From an uncultured Methylococcales bacterium (GTDB lineage: Bacteria; Pseudomonadota; Gammaproteobacteria; Methylococcales; Methylomonadaceae): a stretch of DNA of 64,000 nt. Below are positions 25,341 to 37,406 of the stretch, piece after piece. The stretch is from NCBI GenBank assembly GCA_913019935.1, contig CAJVZC010000001.1, forward strand, positions 32,968 to 96,967. Reading direction: 5' to 3'. How positions within the stretch are numbered: the first letter of the stretch is position 1; each line of letters opens with the position of its first letter. The notes below the pieces were generated by a model, which was given only the letters and a program-made list of their open reading frames with translations, was not told the DNA's origin and did not search any database. The translations under genes were made by a program, and so were the position numbers.

Positions 25341-26588
25341 ATGGATTATTTTAATTATCAGGACGAGCAACTCTTTGCTGAACAGTGTTCAATTAGCGAA
25401 ATCACCGAACACTATGGCTCACCCTGTTACATCTATTCACGTGCCACACTGGAACGACACTGGAAGGCCTTTGACCACGCCTTTGGCAATCACCCCCACT
25501 TGATTTGCTATGCCATGAAGGCTTCTTCGAATATTGCTATTTTAAACTTACTGGCTCGCTTAGGTTCTGGCTTTGATATTGTTTCCATCGGAGAAATGGA
25601 GCGCGTTATCGCTGCTGGCGGAGACCCTAAAAAAATAGTTTTTTCAGGCGTGGGAAAACGTGAAGATGAAATCAGAGCAGCACTGGATGCAGGTATTCAC
25701 TGCTTCAACATCGAAGTCAGTGAAGAAATCGATCGCATCAACACGCTTGCCAAAGAACGGGGATGCATTGCTAACATCTCTATCCGAGTAAATCCTAATG
25801 TTGATGCCAAGACACACCCTTACATCTCTACCGGGTTAAAAGAAAATAAATTTGGTATTGATATCAATGAGGCCTTTACGCACTATCAACACGCGGCTTC
25901 ATTGACGAATATCAAGATTCTGGGTATTGACTGTCATATCGGTTCACAACTTACAGAAACGGGTCCTTTCCTTGATGCACTAGACAAGGTTTTATTGCTC
26001 GTAGACCGACTCAGCAACCAAAACATAACCGTTGAGCACCTTGACCTAGGTGGTGGACTAGGTATTTGCTATCAACATGAAACCCCGCCGGATCCTAAAG
26101 ACTATATTGATGCACTCTTGAAAAAATTAGCGGGTAGAAACATCAAAATACTCCTTGAGCCTGGACGAGCCATTGCCGGTAATGCGGGCATCTTAGTCAC
26201 ACGAGTTGAGTACCTAAAACCCACTGAAGCCAAAAACTTCGCCATTGTTGATGCCGCCATGAACGATTTATTACGCCCAGCCCTCTATAATGCTTGGCAA
26301 GCTATTATTCCTGTCAACGCACGCTCAACGGCACCCACAAAACAATGGGATATTGTCGGCCCTGTTTGTGAGACTGGTGACTTCCTTGGCAAAGAGCGCT
26401 CTCTAGCACTCTCCCCTAATGACTTATTAGCCGTTCGATCATCGGGTGCTTATGGTTTTTCAATGAGTTCAAACTACAACTCACGACCTCGCCCTCCTGA
26501 AATTTTAGTTGATGGAAATCAAGCTCACCTTATTCGAAAACGAGAATCAATAGCCAGTTTATGGCAAGGGGAAAGCTTGCTGCCATGA
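25341..26588 (+). CDS. lysA: Diaminopimelate decarboxylase
   Basis: Last step of lysine synthesis: meso-diaminopimelate to lysine plus CO2, PLP-dependent. The alanine-racemase-like barrel has the PLP lysine in ICYAMKASSN (about 54-63) and the glycine loop DLGGGLGI. EPGRAIAGNAG, and further on CETGDFLG with the catalytic cysteine, complete the site. Its 415 residues are the normal length. It sits in the conserved lptM-lysA-dapF-DUF484-xerC cluster, with dapF 55 bases downstream making its substrate. Confidence 0.97.
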   Translation: MDYFNYQDEQLFAEQCSISEITEHYGSPCYIYSRATLERHWKAFDHAFGNHPHLICYAMKASSNIAILNLLARLGSGFDIVSIGEMERVIAAGGDPKKIVFSGVGKREDEIRAALDAGIHCFNIEVSEEIDRINTLAKERGCIANISIRVNPNVDAKTHPYISTGLKENKFGIDINEAFTHYQHAASLTNIKILGIDCHIGSQLTETGPFLDALDKVLLLVDRLSNQNITVEHLDLGGGLGICYQHETPPDPKDYIDALLKKLAGRNIKILLEPGRAIAGNAGILVTRVEYLKPTEAKNFAIVDAAMNDLLRPALYNAWQAIIPVNARSTAPTKQWDIVGPVCETGDFLGKERSLALSPNDLLAVRSSGAYGFSMSSNYNSRPRPPEILVDGNQAHLIRKRESIASLWQGESLLP

Positions 26589-26643
26589 ATGTAAGGGTTA
26601 AAATAAATCGCAAACACAGTTTATCCCCGAGTCTTTTAGCATT

Positions 26644-27483
26644 ATGACGCCAATAGCTTTCACAAAAATGCACGGCCTCGGCAATGACTTTGTGGTTATT
26701 GATGCTATCAATCAAACGATAAACCTTAGTGCTGCACAAATACGTTTTATCGCCAACCGGAATTTTGGTATTGGCTGTGATCAATTACTCTTGGTTGAAG
26801 CCAGTTCTCCTGACTCATCGGCTGACTTTAAATACCGTATTTTTAACGCTGATGGCAGTGAAGTTTCTCAATGCGGTAACGGTGCACGCTGTTTTGCTCG
26901 TTTTGTTCGCGACCAAAAATTATCCTTAAAAAACAATATCCTTGTCGACACAGGGGCAGGTCAATTATTACTCAGTTTCACCCAGAATGACTTAATTACT
27001 GTGAACATGGGACTACCTAAACACAATCCAGAACAAATACCTCTCATCACTTCATCACCGGCATCGCCCCTATATAACATCACCATTGACACGACGGTAT
27101 GGTCTTTTTCCGCCGTATCTGTGGGGAATCCTCACGCGGTTATCATCGTTAACGATATTGAGAGCGCTCCTGTCGACACGCTTGGAAAAGTGCTTGAAAA
27201 CCATCCTATTTTTCCTGAGCGTGCCAATATTGGATTTATGCAAATCATCACCCCCAGCCGCATTAAACTCCGTGTTTATGAACGTGGCTCCGGTGAAACA
27301 TTAGCCTGTGGCAGTGGAGCATGCGCCGCTGTGATTTGCGGTGTTGAAAGAGATATGTTAGAAAAAGAAGTACGCGTTGAATTACCGGGCGGAAAGCTAA
27401 CTATTCAGTGGCAAGGACGTAACACACCCGTTTTTATGACCGGTTCGGCGACCCCTGTTTTTAACGGAACGATTACACTGTAA
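26644..27483 (+). CDS. dapF: Diaminopimelate epimerase
   Basis: Cofactor-independent epimerase turning LL- into meso-diaminopimelate for lysine and peptidoglycan. The two catalytic cysteines are in SQCGNGARCFARF (about 76-88) and TLACGSGACAA (about 219-229). The N terminus FTKMHGLGNDFVVID is diagnostic. Its 279 residues are typical. It directly precedes the DUF484 gene by 15 bases. Confidence 0.97.
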   Translation: MTPIAFTKMHGLGNDFVVIDAINQTINLSAAQIRFIANRNFGIGCDQLLLVEASSPDSSADFKYRIFNADGSEVSQCGNGARCFARFVRDQKLSLKNNILVDTGAGQLLLSFTQNDLITVNMGLPKHNPEQIPLITSSPASPLYNITIDTTVWSFSAVSVGNPHAVIIVNDIESAPVDTLGKVLENHPIFPERANIGFMQIITPSRIKLRVYERGSGETLACGSGACAAVICGVERDMLEKEVRVELPGGKLTIQWQGRNTPVFMTGSATPVFNGTITL

Positions 27484-27498
27484 TACGGAAACTACATC

Positions 27499-28197
27499 AT
27501 GGCACTCAAAATAACCGAGACTGACGTCAAAACCTACCTCGAAAAAAACCCTAGCTTTTTTCATAATAATCTCGAGTTATTAGAAACCCTTTCCATCCCT
27601 CACCTCAGTGGCCCGGCTGTGTCCTTAGTCGCTAAACAACTTGAAATTTTCAGAGCTAAACACCAACACGTCGAAGGACAATTTATAGAATTAATTGATA
27701 TCGCTAAAGAAAATGATCTCACCGCACAACGCATGCATGAGTTGACTCTAGCAACCCTTGACTCTCACACAATTGACACCCTGGTCAATAACTTAAATGA
27801 AGTCTTCAACAATTGTTTTTTAAGCGATTTTTTTACCGTTAAAATTTTTGATGAACAAAAACACAGCGCCCCAAACTCAGCAAAAATTTTCATTGATAAA
27901 GACAGCAAAGAAGCCCTCGCCTTCAAAGAGGTTCTTGCCTTAAATCAACCCAAATGTGGCAAACCACCCATCAATCAAACACGAATACTGTTTGCAGAGA
28001 ATGCCTTACAAATTAGATCCTGCGCCCTAATACCGATGAACTTTACTGGGTTAGAAGGCATTATTGCCATAGGAAGCCGTGAAAAAGAACGCTATCACGC
28101 GGATATGGGCCACCTTTTCCTAACTCAAATCAGTGAAATTATCGCCACGCGACTGATTACCTGTCTAAACCCAACAGATAATGTTCCTACCACCTAA
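27499..28197 (+). CDS. DUF484 (GAF-like) protein
   Basis: A 232-residue cytosolic protein of the DUF484 family, with the characteristic start VKTYLEKNPSFFHNNLELLE (about 11-30), a coiled-coil stretch and a GAF-like C-terminal domain (about 95-225, including GIIAIGSREKERYH). The gene is nearly always found between dapF and xerC in gammaproteobacteria, as here, and its function remains unclear. It precedes xerC by 36 bases. Confidence 0.92.
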   Translation: MALKITETDVKTYLEKNPSFFHNNLELLETLSIPHLSGPAVSLVAKQLEIFRAKHQHVEGQFIELIDIAKENDLTAQRMHELTLATLDSHTIDTLVNNLNEVFNNCFLSDFFTVKIFDEQKHSAPNSAKIFIDKDSKEALAFKEVLALNQPKCGKPPINQTRILFAENALQIRSCALIPMNFTGLEGIIAIGSREKERYHADMGHLFLTQISEIIATRLITCLNPTDNVPTT

Positions 28198-28233
28198 AAT
28201 AGCCCGCACCACGAAAACAATACGGTTAAACTC

Positions 28234-29133
28234 ATGAGTCCTGAAGCCCTTATCTTACTCACTCACTTTTTTGACTATCTCCGCTATGAAAAACGAGCCT
28301 CCAAAAACACGTTAACGCACTACCGCCGAGACCTTAAACAACTCACGCTTTTTTGCGAGCAAAAATCAATTACGCACTGGTCGACACTACAATACCTTGA
28401 TATCAGAAATCATATTGCTGGCCGCCACCGCCTAGGACTCAGCGGAAAAAGTTTACAGAGAGAATTATCGGCCATCCGAAGTTTCTTTAATTACCTCATT
28501 AAAAACGAGCACTTACAGGACAATCCCGCTCGCTATCTGCGCGCACCAAAGACCAACAACGCTCTGCCTAAAACACTTGATGTTGATCAAATTCATGGCT
28601 TACTTGAAACACAACCACAATCCATACTAGAAACCCGTGACCTTGCTATCTTTGAAGTATTCTATTCCTGTGGCCTTCGGCTAGCAGAACTCACTGAATT
28701 AAATCTTGTAGATATCGATTTTTCCGAACAAATGGTCACTATTCAGCACGGGAAAGGACATAAAAGTCGCTTAGTACCTATTGGGGCGAAAGCACTCTCC
28801 GCGCTAGAAAAGTGGCTGCCTATACGACTCACTCTCAACGATGATAACAATCCTGCACTCTTTCTTAGCCAACACGGAAAACGCCTGAGCAACCGTAGCG
28901 TACAAAGTCGACTAAGCCAATGGTGTAAAAAAAACAATAGCCCTGTCCATATCCACCCCCACATGCTACGCCACTCCTTTGCCAGCCATTTTTTAGAATC
29001 CAGTCAAAATCTACGCGCAGTTCAGGAATTACTGGGGCATAGTAAAATTAGCACAACACAAATATATACCCATCTTGATTTTCAGCATTTAATCGCTGTT
29101 TATGACAATACTCACCCGCGTGCTAAAAAGTAG
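28234..29133 (+). CDS. xerC: Tyrosine recombinase XerC
   Basis: Resolves chromosome dimers at dif together with XerD. The N-terminal SAM-like domain (about 5-88) is followed by the catalytic domain: Arg in YSCGLRLAELTEL, Lys in GKGHKSRLVP, HMLRHSFASHFLE, GHSKISTTQIYTH with the nucleophilic Tyr, and the final His/Trp-region motif. Its 299 residues match XerC. Position after DUF484 and lysA-dapF identifies it as the housekeeping recombinase rather than a phage or integron integrase. Confidence 0.94.
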   Translation: MSPEALILLTHFFDYLRYEKRASKNTLTHYRRDLKQLTLFCEQKSITHWSTLQYLDIRNHIAGRHRLGLSGKSLQRELSAIRSFFNYLIKNEHLQDNPARYLRAPKTNNALPKTLDVDQIHGLLETQPQSILETRDLAIFEVFYSCGLRLAELTELNLVDIDFSEQMVTIQHGKGHKSRLVPIGAKALSALEKWLPIRLTLNDDNNPALFLSQHGKRLSNRSVQSRLSQWCKKNNSPVHIHPHMLRHSFASHFLESSQNLRAVQELLGHSKISTTQIYTHLDFQHLIAVYDNTHPRAKK

Positions 29134-29266
29134 GCTTCTCAAGGTTATAACGCCTCCTTTTTTCCTTAAAAAATATCAGTTTCAATAACTTATCTTATCT
29201 TTTCTGATAATATAATGATCATAATGATTTCTTTAACGATCTGATAACACAGGTAAAGCACACACT

Positions 29267-30247
29267 ATGACGTTCCGTACACTTATTGATAATATTAGAT
29301 ACCGTGGAGCTCTCTGGGCAACAGGCTTCTTTTTTCTAGTCGCCATCATTTTAACCACTATCTTTGCACAATATATCTCACTGGAACCTAACCAATTCAA
29401 TGTGCAAAAAGAAGCCCTTAAAACAGCCAAAAAAACGACTACACGAGCACTCCCTACTGGCTATGTTTATAGCAATACACTTTCCGTTCTTGCCGATACC
29501 ATTTTAGAAAAAAACGGGGGTTACTTAAGTAATGACATTGCTCCCCCCAGTGTATTTCTGGACAATATGCCCAGCTGGGAATTTGGCGCCTTAGTGATGA
29601 TTCGTGATGGCGCAACAGCACTTAGAAATCAATTCGCCCGCTCACAATCTCAATCTAATGAAGATTCCGATTTAGCAAAAGCAGAACCGTCATTTTACTA
29701 TCAACACAATTCTTGGGCACTCCCTTCAACAGAAGGCGAATATAGCAAAGGCGCGAAAGCCCTCAAAGGTTATATGGGTCGTCTGCTCAACAATCGCGCT
29801 CAATTTTATTCGCGCGCTGACAATCTAAGGCAATATTTTGAAGTTGTTGAAAAGCGTTTAGGCGGCCTCTCTGCCCGTTTAATTGCCAGTACCGGCCGAC
29901 TCCAATCGGATGGCATCAACCAACGTTATGCGGCTATGAAACAAACACCATGGATAAAAATTGATGATGTTTTCTGGGAAGCGCGCGGAGCCACCTGGGC
30001 ACTTGTCCATCTCCTTAAAGCCGTCGAACACGATTTCGGTGACGTTCTAGCCAATAAAAATGCATCTGAAACGATGAAGCGTGTGATTCACGAATTAGAA
30101 AAAGCGATTACCCCGATCTGGAGCCCTATGATTCTGAATGGTGATGGTTTCGGTATTTTATCCAATTACTCGCTAACCATGGCGACTTATATTACGCGAG
30201 CTAATGCCGCAACCTTGGATTTACGCGACATTATGATGCGCGGATAA
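29267..30247 (+). CDS. DUF2333 membrane-anchored protein
   Basis: A 326-residue protein with one N-terminal transmembrane segment (about 15-38) and a mainly helical periplasmic domain typical of DUF2333 (ALPTGYVYSNTLSVLADTIL; PSVFLDNMPSWEFGALVMIRD; ARGATWALVHLLKAVEHDF). No biochemical role is known. A 50-base gap separates it from a DUF4389 protein, and the two families are commonly found in gammaproteobacteria. Confidence 0.85.
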   Translation: MTFRTLIDNIRYRGALWATGFFFLVAIILTTIFAQYISLEPNQFNVQKEALKTAKKTTTRALPTGYVYSNTLSVLADTILEKNGGYLSNDIAPPSVFLDNMPSWEFGALVMIRDGATALRNQFARSQSQSNEDSDLAKAEPSFYYQHNSWALPSTEGEYSKGAKALKGYMGRLLNNRAQFYSRADNLRQYFEVVEKRLGGLSARLIASTGRLQSDGINQRYAAMKQTPWIKIDDVFWEARGATWALVHLLKAVEHDFGDVLANKNASETMKRVIHELEKAITPIWSPMILNGDGFGILSNYSLTMATYITRANAATLDLRDIMMRG

Positions 30248-30297
30248 AATTACCGTTTTGGATTTTCGCTACTTATTACTTTTAAGGGAACGTACAC

Positions 30298-30606
30298 ATG
30301 AAAGAGGATTTTAATCAAAACCTCCAAAAAATAAGCACTTGGAAACGTATTTTCTTTATGGCTATCTTTGCTGTCATTGTCGGTTTGGTTCAAATAGTAT
30401 TGCAACTCATTATCCTTCTTCAAATCGCATCAATGCTATTCACTGGCAACCCGAATACTAACATTCTGGGTTTTGGTAAAAAATTATCAATCTACCTCTA
30501 CGATATCGTATTATTTTTAACCTTCAACAGCGAACGACTACCCTTTCCTTTTTCGGAGTGGTCTTTGACGGAGATCTTAGAAAACAAATCTAATACCCAC
30601 CGCTAA
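30298..30606 (+). CDS. DUF4389 membrane protein
   Basis: A 102-residue protein with two hydrophobic segments (about 19-48 and 65-78) and the DUF4389 pattern KRIFFMAIFAVIVGLVQIVL, then NILGFGKKLSIYLYDIVLFLTF and a conserved RLPFPFSEW. The function is unknown. It follows the DUF2333 gene and precedes dinB by 41 bases, with no clear terminator between, so read-through into dinB is possible. Confidence 0.85.
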   Translation: MKEDFNQNLQKISTWKRIFFMAIFAVIVGLVQIVLQLIILLQIASMLFTGNPNTNILGFGKKLSIYLYDIVLFLTFNSERLPFPFSEWSLTEILENKSNTHR

Positions 30607-30647
30607 GACTGAAAAGTCTTTGACCGCCCCTTTTTCGCCGTTACCTA

Positions 30648-31742
30648 ATGGATGCACAAATAAATCCAAGAAAAATCATTCATATCGATATGGATGCTTT
30701 TTTTGCTGCCGTCGAACAACGTGACTTTCCACAATACCGAAACAAACCGCTCATTGTCGGTGGTTTGCCTAATAGCCGAGGTGTCGTTGCCACATGTAGT
30801 TATGAAGCCCGTGCTTTTGGCATTCATTCTGTTATGCCATCATCTACAGCCTTACGTTTATGTCCCCATGCTATATTTGTAAAACCGAGGTTCGACGCCT
30901 ACCGAGACGTCTCGGAACAAATTCGAGCCATATTTAAAGAATATACTGAACTCGTTGAACCGGTCTCATTAGATGAGGCCTATCTTGACGTGACCACGAC
31001 TGATCATTTTAATCATTCTGCAACACGCATCGCTCAAGACATTATTCAAAAAATAAAGCAAAAAACACAACTCACAGCATCCGCGGGTATTTCTTATAAT
31101 AAATTCCTAGCCAAAATAGCTTCTGATATAAACAAGCCTAATGGGCTTTTTACGATTACACCCAAACAAGGATCCCAATTTATTGAACAATTACCCATCG
31201 GTAAATTCCATGGTATCGGCCAAGCTACTGAACAAAAAATGCACGCTCTGGGTATTTATACGGGGAAAGACCTCAAAGCATTAAGCAAAGAACAATTACA
31301 ACACCATTTTGGCAAAACCGGAGTACATTACTTCCACATCGCGCACAATGAAGATAACCGCCCTGTTCGTCCATACCGAACCATAAAATCAGTCGGTATT
31401 GAAAAAACATTTACTCATGATCTCAGTGACCCTAGGGTTATTGAACAATCTATTAAGTGTTTATTTTCAACTGCTTTTGCAAAATTACAAAAAAAAGAGC
31501 TTAACGCCTTGACCGTTACCCTTAAAGTAAAATATGAGAACTTTGAGCAAATTACTCGTAGCCGAACCGGTCATGAACACCTAACCGATCAAGGGCTTGA
31601 GCAAGAAATTCTGACTGCATTGATCAAGAAAACGGCCATTGGCCAACGAAAAGTTCGGTTGCTGGGTATCAGCTTTTCATCCTTAGAACCCAAGAGCACT
31701 ATTTGCCACCCTCAACAACTGGATTTATTTCAGCTTAGTTGA
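30648..31742 (+). CDS. dinB: DNA polymerase IV
   Basis: Y-family translesion polymerase. The palm carries metal motifs IHIDMDAFFAAVEQRD (about 11-26) and SLDEAYLDVT, and the fingers motif is VVATCSYEARAFG. It has helix-hairpin-helix and little-finger domains (about 240-345). The C-terminal QLDLF (residues 358-362) resembles a beta-clamp-binding peptide. The 364-residue length is close to E. coli Pol IV (351). Its last 13 bases overlap darP convergently, so antisense transcription there is possible. I did not find a LexA box upstream. Confidence 0.95.
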   Translation: MDAQINPRKIIHIDMDAFFAAVEQRDFPQYRNKPLIVGGLPNSRGVVATCSYEARAFGIHSVMPSSTALRLCPHAIFVKPRFDAYRDVSEQIRAIFKEYTELVEPVSLDEAYLDVTTTDHFNHSATRIAQDIIQKIKQKTQLTASAGISYNKFLAKIASDINKPNGLFTITPKQGSQFIEQLPIGKFHGIGQATEQKMHALGIYTGKDLKALSKEQLQHHFGKTGVHYFHIAHNEDNRPVRPYRTIKSVGIEKTFTHDLSDPRVIEQSIKCLFSTAFAKLQKKELNALTVTLKVKYENFEQITRSRTGHEHLTDQGLEQEILTALIKKTAIGQRKVRLLGISFSSLEPKSTICHPQQLDLFQLS

Positions 31743-32251
31743 TCGGTTTCATCAAATAAACTTTTTAACAGCCTAAACAATAATCGTGCTGACTTTGCGG
31801 GCTTACCCAGCGCCATTTCTTTTTTAGCGGCACGCACCAACTGACGTAAATATTGTATATCCGCTTCTGGATGTACATCTAATAATTCCGTTAAAGCCGC
31901 TTTATCCTCTGACAGTAACCGGGTTCGCCAATGCTCTACCTTATGCAACTCACGTGCAGAATGAGCACTTTTATTTTTTAATACATCCAAACGTTCTTGA
32001 ATGACATCCATTTCAATTACGCGTAATATCCCCGCAATATATTTAAGCTGCCTTTTTCGAGCGCCTTTATTTGGCGGCATAGCCGCACCCGCAGTTATCG
32101 CATCCGTTAACTGCTCAGATAACTTTAAGGTTGCTAAACTAGCTGGTGATAACGCCACTAATTCTTTTGCCATCACTTGTAAAGCTTGGTCTTCCCGCTT
32201 TAATTGCGAACGACTTGGCTTTTCAAACTCCATCGACTCTAACTCTTTCAT
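31730..32251 (-). CDS. darP: Ribosome-associated protein DarP (YjgA)
   Basis: A 173-residue helical protein that joins late 50S subunit precursors in E. coli and helps their maturation. Family features are KPSRSQLKREDQALQ at the start, PPNKGARKRQLKYIAGILR in the middle (about 77-95) and the basic RQLVRAAKKEMALGKPAKSARLLFRLLK. Usually it neighbours pmbA/tldE; here it stands between dinB and a small membrane-protein gene on the same strand. Confidence 0.92.
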   Translation of the reverse strand: MKELESMEFEKPSRSQLKREDQALQVMAKELVALSPASLATLKLSEQLTDAITAGAAMPPNKGARKRQLKYIAGILRVIEMDVIQERLDVLKNKSAHSARELHKVEHWRTRLLSEDKAALTELLDVHPEADIQYLRQLVRAAKKEMALGKPAKSARLLFRLLKSLFDETDQLS

Positions 32252-32252
32252 A

Positions 32253-32441
32253 TCATCCTACAACCAATAAAAAAACAACAAATATAACTACTACTCCAAT
32301 CGGTATAATGGCCCCCATCCAGTCTGAGGGAACATCACGATTTCTTCTCATAGATGACTTTATATTAGGGATGAATAGAAATAACACGCCTAAAGCAATT
32401 ATTCCTAGAACCACATTCTCCCACATTGATAATGCTTCCAA
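32253..32441 (-). CDS. Small two-segment membrane protein
   Basis: A 62-residue protein with two hydrophobic segments (about 7-27 and 42-61) separated by the polar loop IKSSMRRNRDVPSDWMG. It starts at TTG, preceded by AGGAGGT with a 3-base gap; the next ATG (codon 6) has no ribosome site at usable distance. The gene ends one base before the darP start and is followed by it, suggesting coupled expression. Function unknown; single small proteins of this shape are widespread in gammaproteobacteria. Confidence 0.7.
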   Translation of the reverse strand: MEALSMWENVVLGIIALGVLFLFIPNIKSSMRRNRDVPSDWMGAIIPIGVVVIFVVFLLVVG

Positions 32442-32490
32442 TCGACCTCCTAAATTACCTTACTGCAATACCATTAACGACAAATCGCTA

Positions 32491-33003
32491 TTAAAGCATT
32501 ACTAAAATTTGTTGCCACTGCTTTTTCTTTTCATCCAGCGTCATTGCTGCATAGGCAGGACTCGTCGACGGTAATCGATAATAATCTAATCCATATGCTA
32601 GTTCAGGCAATACACGGCGTTGGAAAATTTTCTCGGCTGCCTGACCATTAAAAAACACTGTTCTTACTAAAGGGTATGTTTTAAAAAAAACATTAAAATC
32701 ATTAACCGTTATGGTTTGCGGATTAATATTCGCATCTAAACTCCCTTCGCGTTGGCAGCTTTGTAGAACATCCCAAACAGCAATTCCTTGGTTTAATAAC
32801 AGAGTGACCTTCTGCTCATAAGTCGTTAATTCTTGAGTATCAAATAAAGACGCTATAATAAACCAAAATGTATTACGGTCATGACCATAATATTGCTGTT
32901 TCTTAAGTGAATCCTGACTGGGCGCTGACCCTAACACAAGAACTTTAGAGTCCATATTGACTAGTGCAGGAAAACCACAAATCAAATCACTATTATGGTG
33001 CAA
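32491..33003 (-). CDS. Hypoxanthine-DNA glycosylase (UDG family 6 type)
   Basis: A 170-residue single-domain protein of the UDG superfamily. The active-site segment LGSAPSQDSLKKQQYYGHDR and NTFW following it match the HxDG family, which removes deaminated adenine (hypoxanthine) from DNA. The second UDG motif LPSTSPAYA (about 143-151) is intact. A TTG start is chosen because GGAGG lies eight bases before it. Family 6 is a closer fit than Mug (family 2), though activity cannot be shown from sequence alone. The upstream neighbour is the divergent pgm. Confidence 0.85.
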   Translation of the reverse strand: MHHNSDLICGFPALVNMDSKVLVLGSAPSQDSLKKQQYYGHDRNTFWFIIASLFDTQELTTYEQKVTLLLNQGIAVWDVLQSCQREGSLDANINPQTITVNDFNVFFKTYPLVRTVFFNGQAAEKIFQRRVLPELAYGLDYYRLPSTSPAYAAMTLDEKKKQWQQILVML

Positions 33004-33116
33004 ATGTCAGACCTCCTTTACAGACTATTATACAACTTAACATTGCCGAATCTAATTGTAATGCATACCACAACAACAAATACAAACCTAACCACACGTT
33101 TCGCTTTACTATTTAA

Positions 33117-35643
<2,527 letters not shown>

Positions 35644-35649
35644 GCGTTA

Positions 35650-36381
35650 TTAAAACTCTCTCCAAATCAGTGAAACCATTCGCCCAGTCATATTATCTCT
35701 TCGATAAGAAAAAAACCGACGCGTATCCGTATAGGTGCAATATTCGCCCCCGTAAATACCCTCTATACCCGCATCCTTTAAAATTAACCGGGCTAACTCA
35801 TTAATATCTGCTAAAAAACGTCCTCCATCCACCGGGCTAAAAGCATCTATCATCATGGGGTTCTTGCTCATAAAAGCATCTCTCACCTCAGCGCCTACTT
35901 CAAAAACTGCGCCCCCAATAGCCGGACCTAACCAGGCTATAAAATCAACATCTGGCATGGCCTTCAACGTATTCTCTAAGATACCTGTTAATAATCCACG
36001 CCATCCACAATGTACAGCAGCAATCCACTGACCTTTTTTATCTGCTAAAAGAATGGGTAAACAATCCGCAGATAAGACAGCACAAACAACGCCGGGTTTA
36101 TCCGTAAAGCTAGCATCTGCTTCCGGCATTGTCGTAACGCCATCCGCACAAACAACCTGATTACTGTGCACCTGGTTTAACCAGACAGGCTCGGATGGCA
36201 ACATCCATTGCTGCCGTAAAATTTCACGATTTTCACGTACAGACTGTACACGATCACCGACATGCAGAGCTAAATTAAAACTATCGTAACACCCCGTGCT
36301 CACCCCGCCATAGCGAACTGTTGAAACAGCATGTATCCTTTGAGGGACTGGCCATTCAACATCGACGCTATATTTTATCAT
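35650..36381 (-). CDS. pgeF: Multicopper-polyphenol-oxidase family purine nucleoside phosphorylase PgeF
   Basis: A 243-residue YfiH/laccase-domain protein. The Zn/Cu-site residues are visible in NQVHSNQV (about 69-76), LSADCLPILL (about 103-112) and AVHCGWRGL. Family members show purine nucleoside phosphorylase and adenosine deaminase activity, and in E. coli the protein edits peptidoglycan precursors. It overlaps rluD by 14 bases, the usual rluD-pgeF pair. Confidence 0.94.
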   Translation of the reverse strand: MIKYSVDVEWPVPQRIHAVSTVRYGGVSTGCYDSFNLALHVGDRVQSVRENREILRQQWMLPSEPVWLNQVHSNQVVCADGVTTMPEADASFTDKPGVVCAVLSADCLPILLADKKGQWIAAVHCGWRGLLTGILENTLKAMPDVDFIAWLGPAIGGAVFEVGAEVRDAFMSKNPMMIDAFSPVDGGRFLADINELARLILKDAGIEGIYGGEYCTYTDTRRFFSYRRDNMTGRMVSLIWREF

Positions 36382-37312
36382 TTGTCGCTAATGCCTCCGT
36401 AAGTTTATCCATATCTTCCGGCAATTCGGCAGTCCATTCACAATATTTACCGGTGCCTGGATGAATTATCCCTAATTTAGCCGCATGTAAGGCCTGCCGT
36501 TTAAAACCTTGTAACTCTACGGCTAATTCAGCACCACAATTTTTGGGTAGCCTAAATCGTCCCCCATAAACAGGGTCGCCTAATAAAGGGTAATGAATAT
36601 GCGCCATGTGTACTCTGATCTGGTGCGTCCTTCCTGTTTCCAGCTTTACCCCAATTAAAGTATGTTGCTGATAACGTTCTAACACCCTGAAATGCGTTAT
36701 GGCCACTTTCCCCGACGCCACAATGGCTTGACGCTTTCTATTAACCGGATGACGACCTATCGGCTCATCGACTGTTCCACCCGAGGTCATTCTGCCTTGT
36801 GTAACCGCCAAATACTCTCGCTGAACAGTTCTACTTTGTAATTGGTTCACCAAATGCGCATGGGCCGTGAGGGTCTTTGCTATCATCAATAATCCGGAGG
36901 TATCTTTATCAATACGATGAACAATACCCGAACGCGGAATTGTCGATAATACCGGTGCATAAAACAACAACCCATTCTGCAATGTTCCTGACCAATTACC
37001 TGCCGCAGGATGGACAACTAAACCTGCAGGCTTATTAATAATTAACATCTCTGAATCTTCAAAAACAATCTCTAACGGTAATTCTTCTGCTTCTAAGGTC
37101 GTAATAACATCAGCTTCCGCATTGAGTACGATCACTTCACCGCCTTTCATCAAGGCCTTGGGTCGTAATTGCTCCTCATCGACCAACACACGACCTGACT
37201 TTATCCATGTCTGTAATCGACTCCTAGAATATTCTGGGAATAATTCTGCAAGGGCTTGATCTAATCTAAAACCGGCCATTTCAAAAGGTACTATTTTGAT
37301 CATAAAATTCAT
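36368..37312 (-). CDS. rluD: 23S rRNA pseudouridine synthase RluD
   Basis: Makes the pseudouridines of helix 69 of 23S rRNA. An S4 RNA-binding domain (about 18-75) precedes the RluA-type catalytic domain with the aspartate motif IVHRIDKDTSGLLM (about 130-143) and GRTHQIRVHMAHIHYPLLGD further on. Its 314 residues match RluD. The pair rluD-pgeF divergent from bamD is the classical gammaproteobacterial arrangement and settles RluD over RluA or RluC. Confidence 0.95.
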   Translation of the reverse strand: MNFMIKIVPFEMAGFRLDQALAELFPEYSRSRLQTWIKSGRVLVDEEQLRPKALMKGGEVIVLNAEADVITTLEAEELPLEIVFEDSEMLIINKPAGLVVHPAAGNWSGTLQNGLLFYAPVLSTIPRSGIVHRIDKDTSGLLMIAKTLTAHAHLVNQLQSRTVQREYLAVTQGRMTSGGTVDEPIGRHPVNRKRQAIVASGKVAITHFRVLERYQQHTLIGVKLETGRTHQIRVHMAHIHYPLLGDPVYGGRFRLPKNCGAELAVELQGFKRQALHAAKLGIIHPGTGKYCEWTAELPEDMDKLTEALATNDKI

Positions 37313-37406
37313 TCAACGTTAGTCATCTTAAAAGTTAATTTAAGGTATACTCAATTTTTCATTTAAAAAAATAAATGTACCTAACAGCAGGCTACATAAT
37401 TAATCC

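Noticed and set aside
28234-29133. Phage or integron integrase
   Set aside because: Length, motifs and the lysA-dapF-DUF484 context identify housekeeping XerC; no att sites or phage genes are near.
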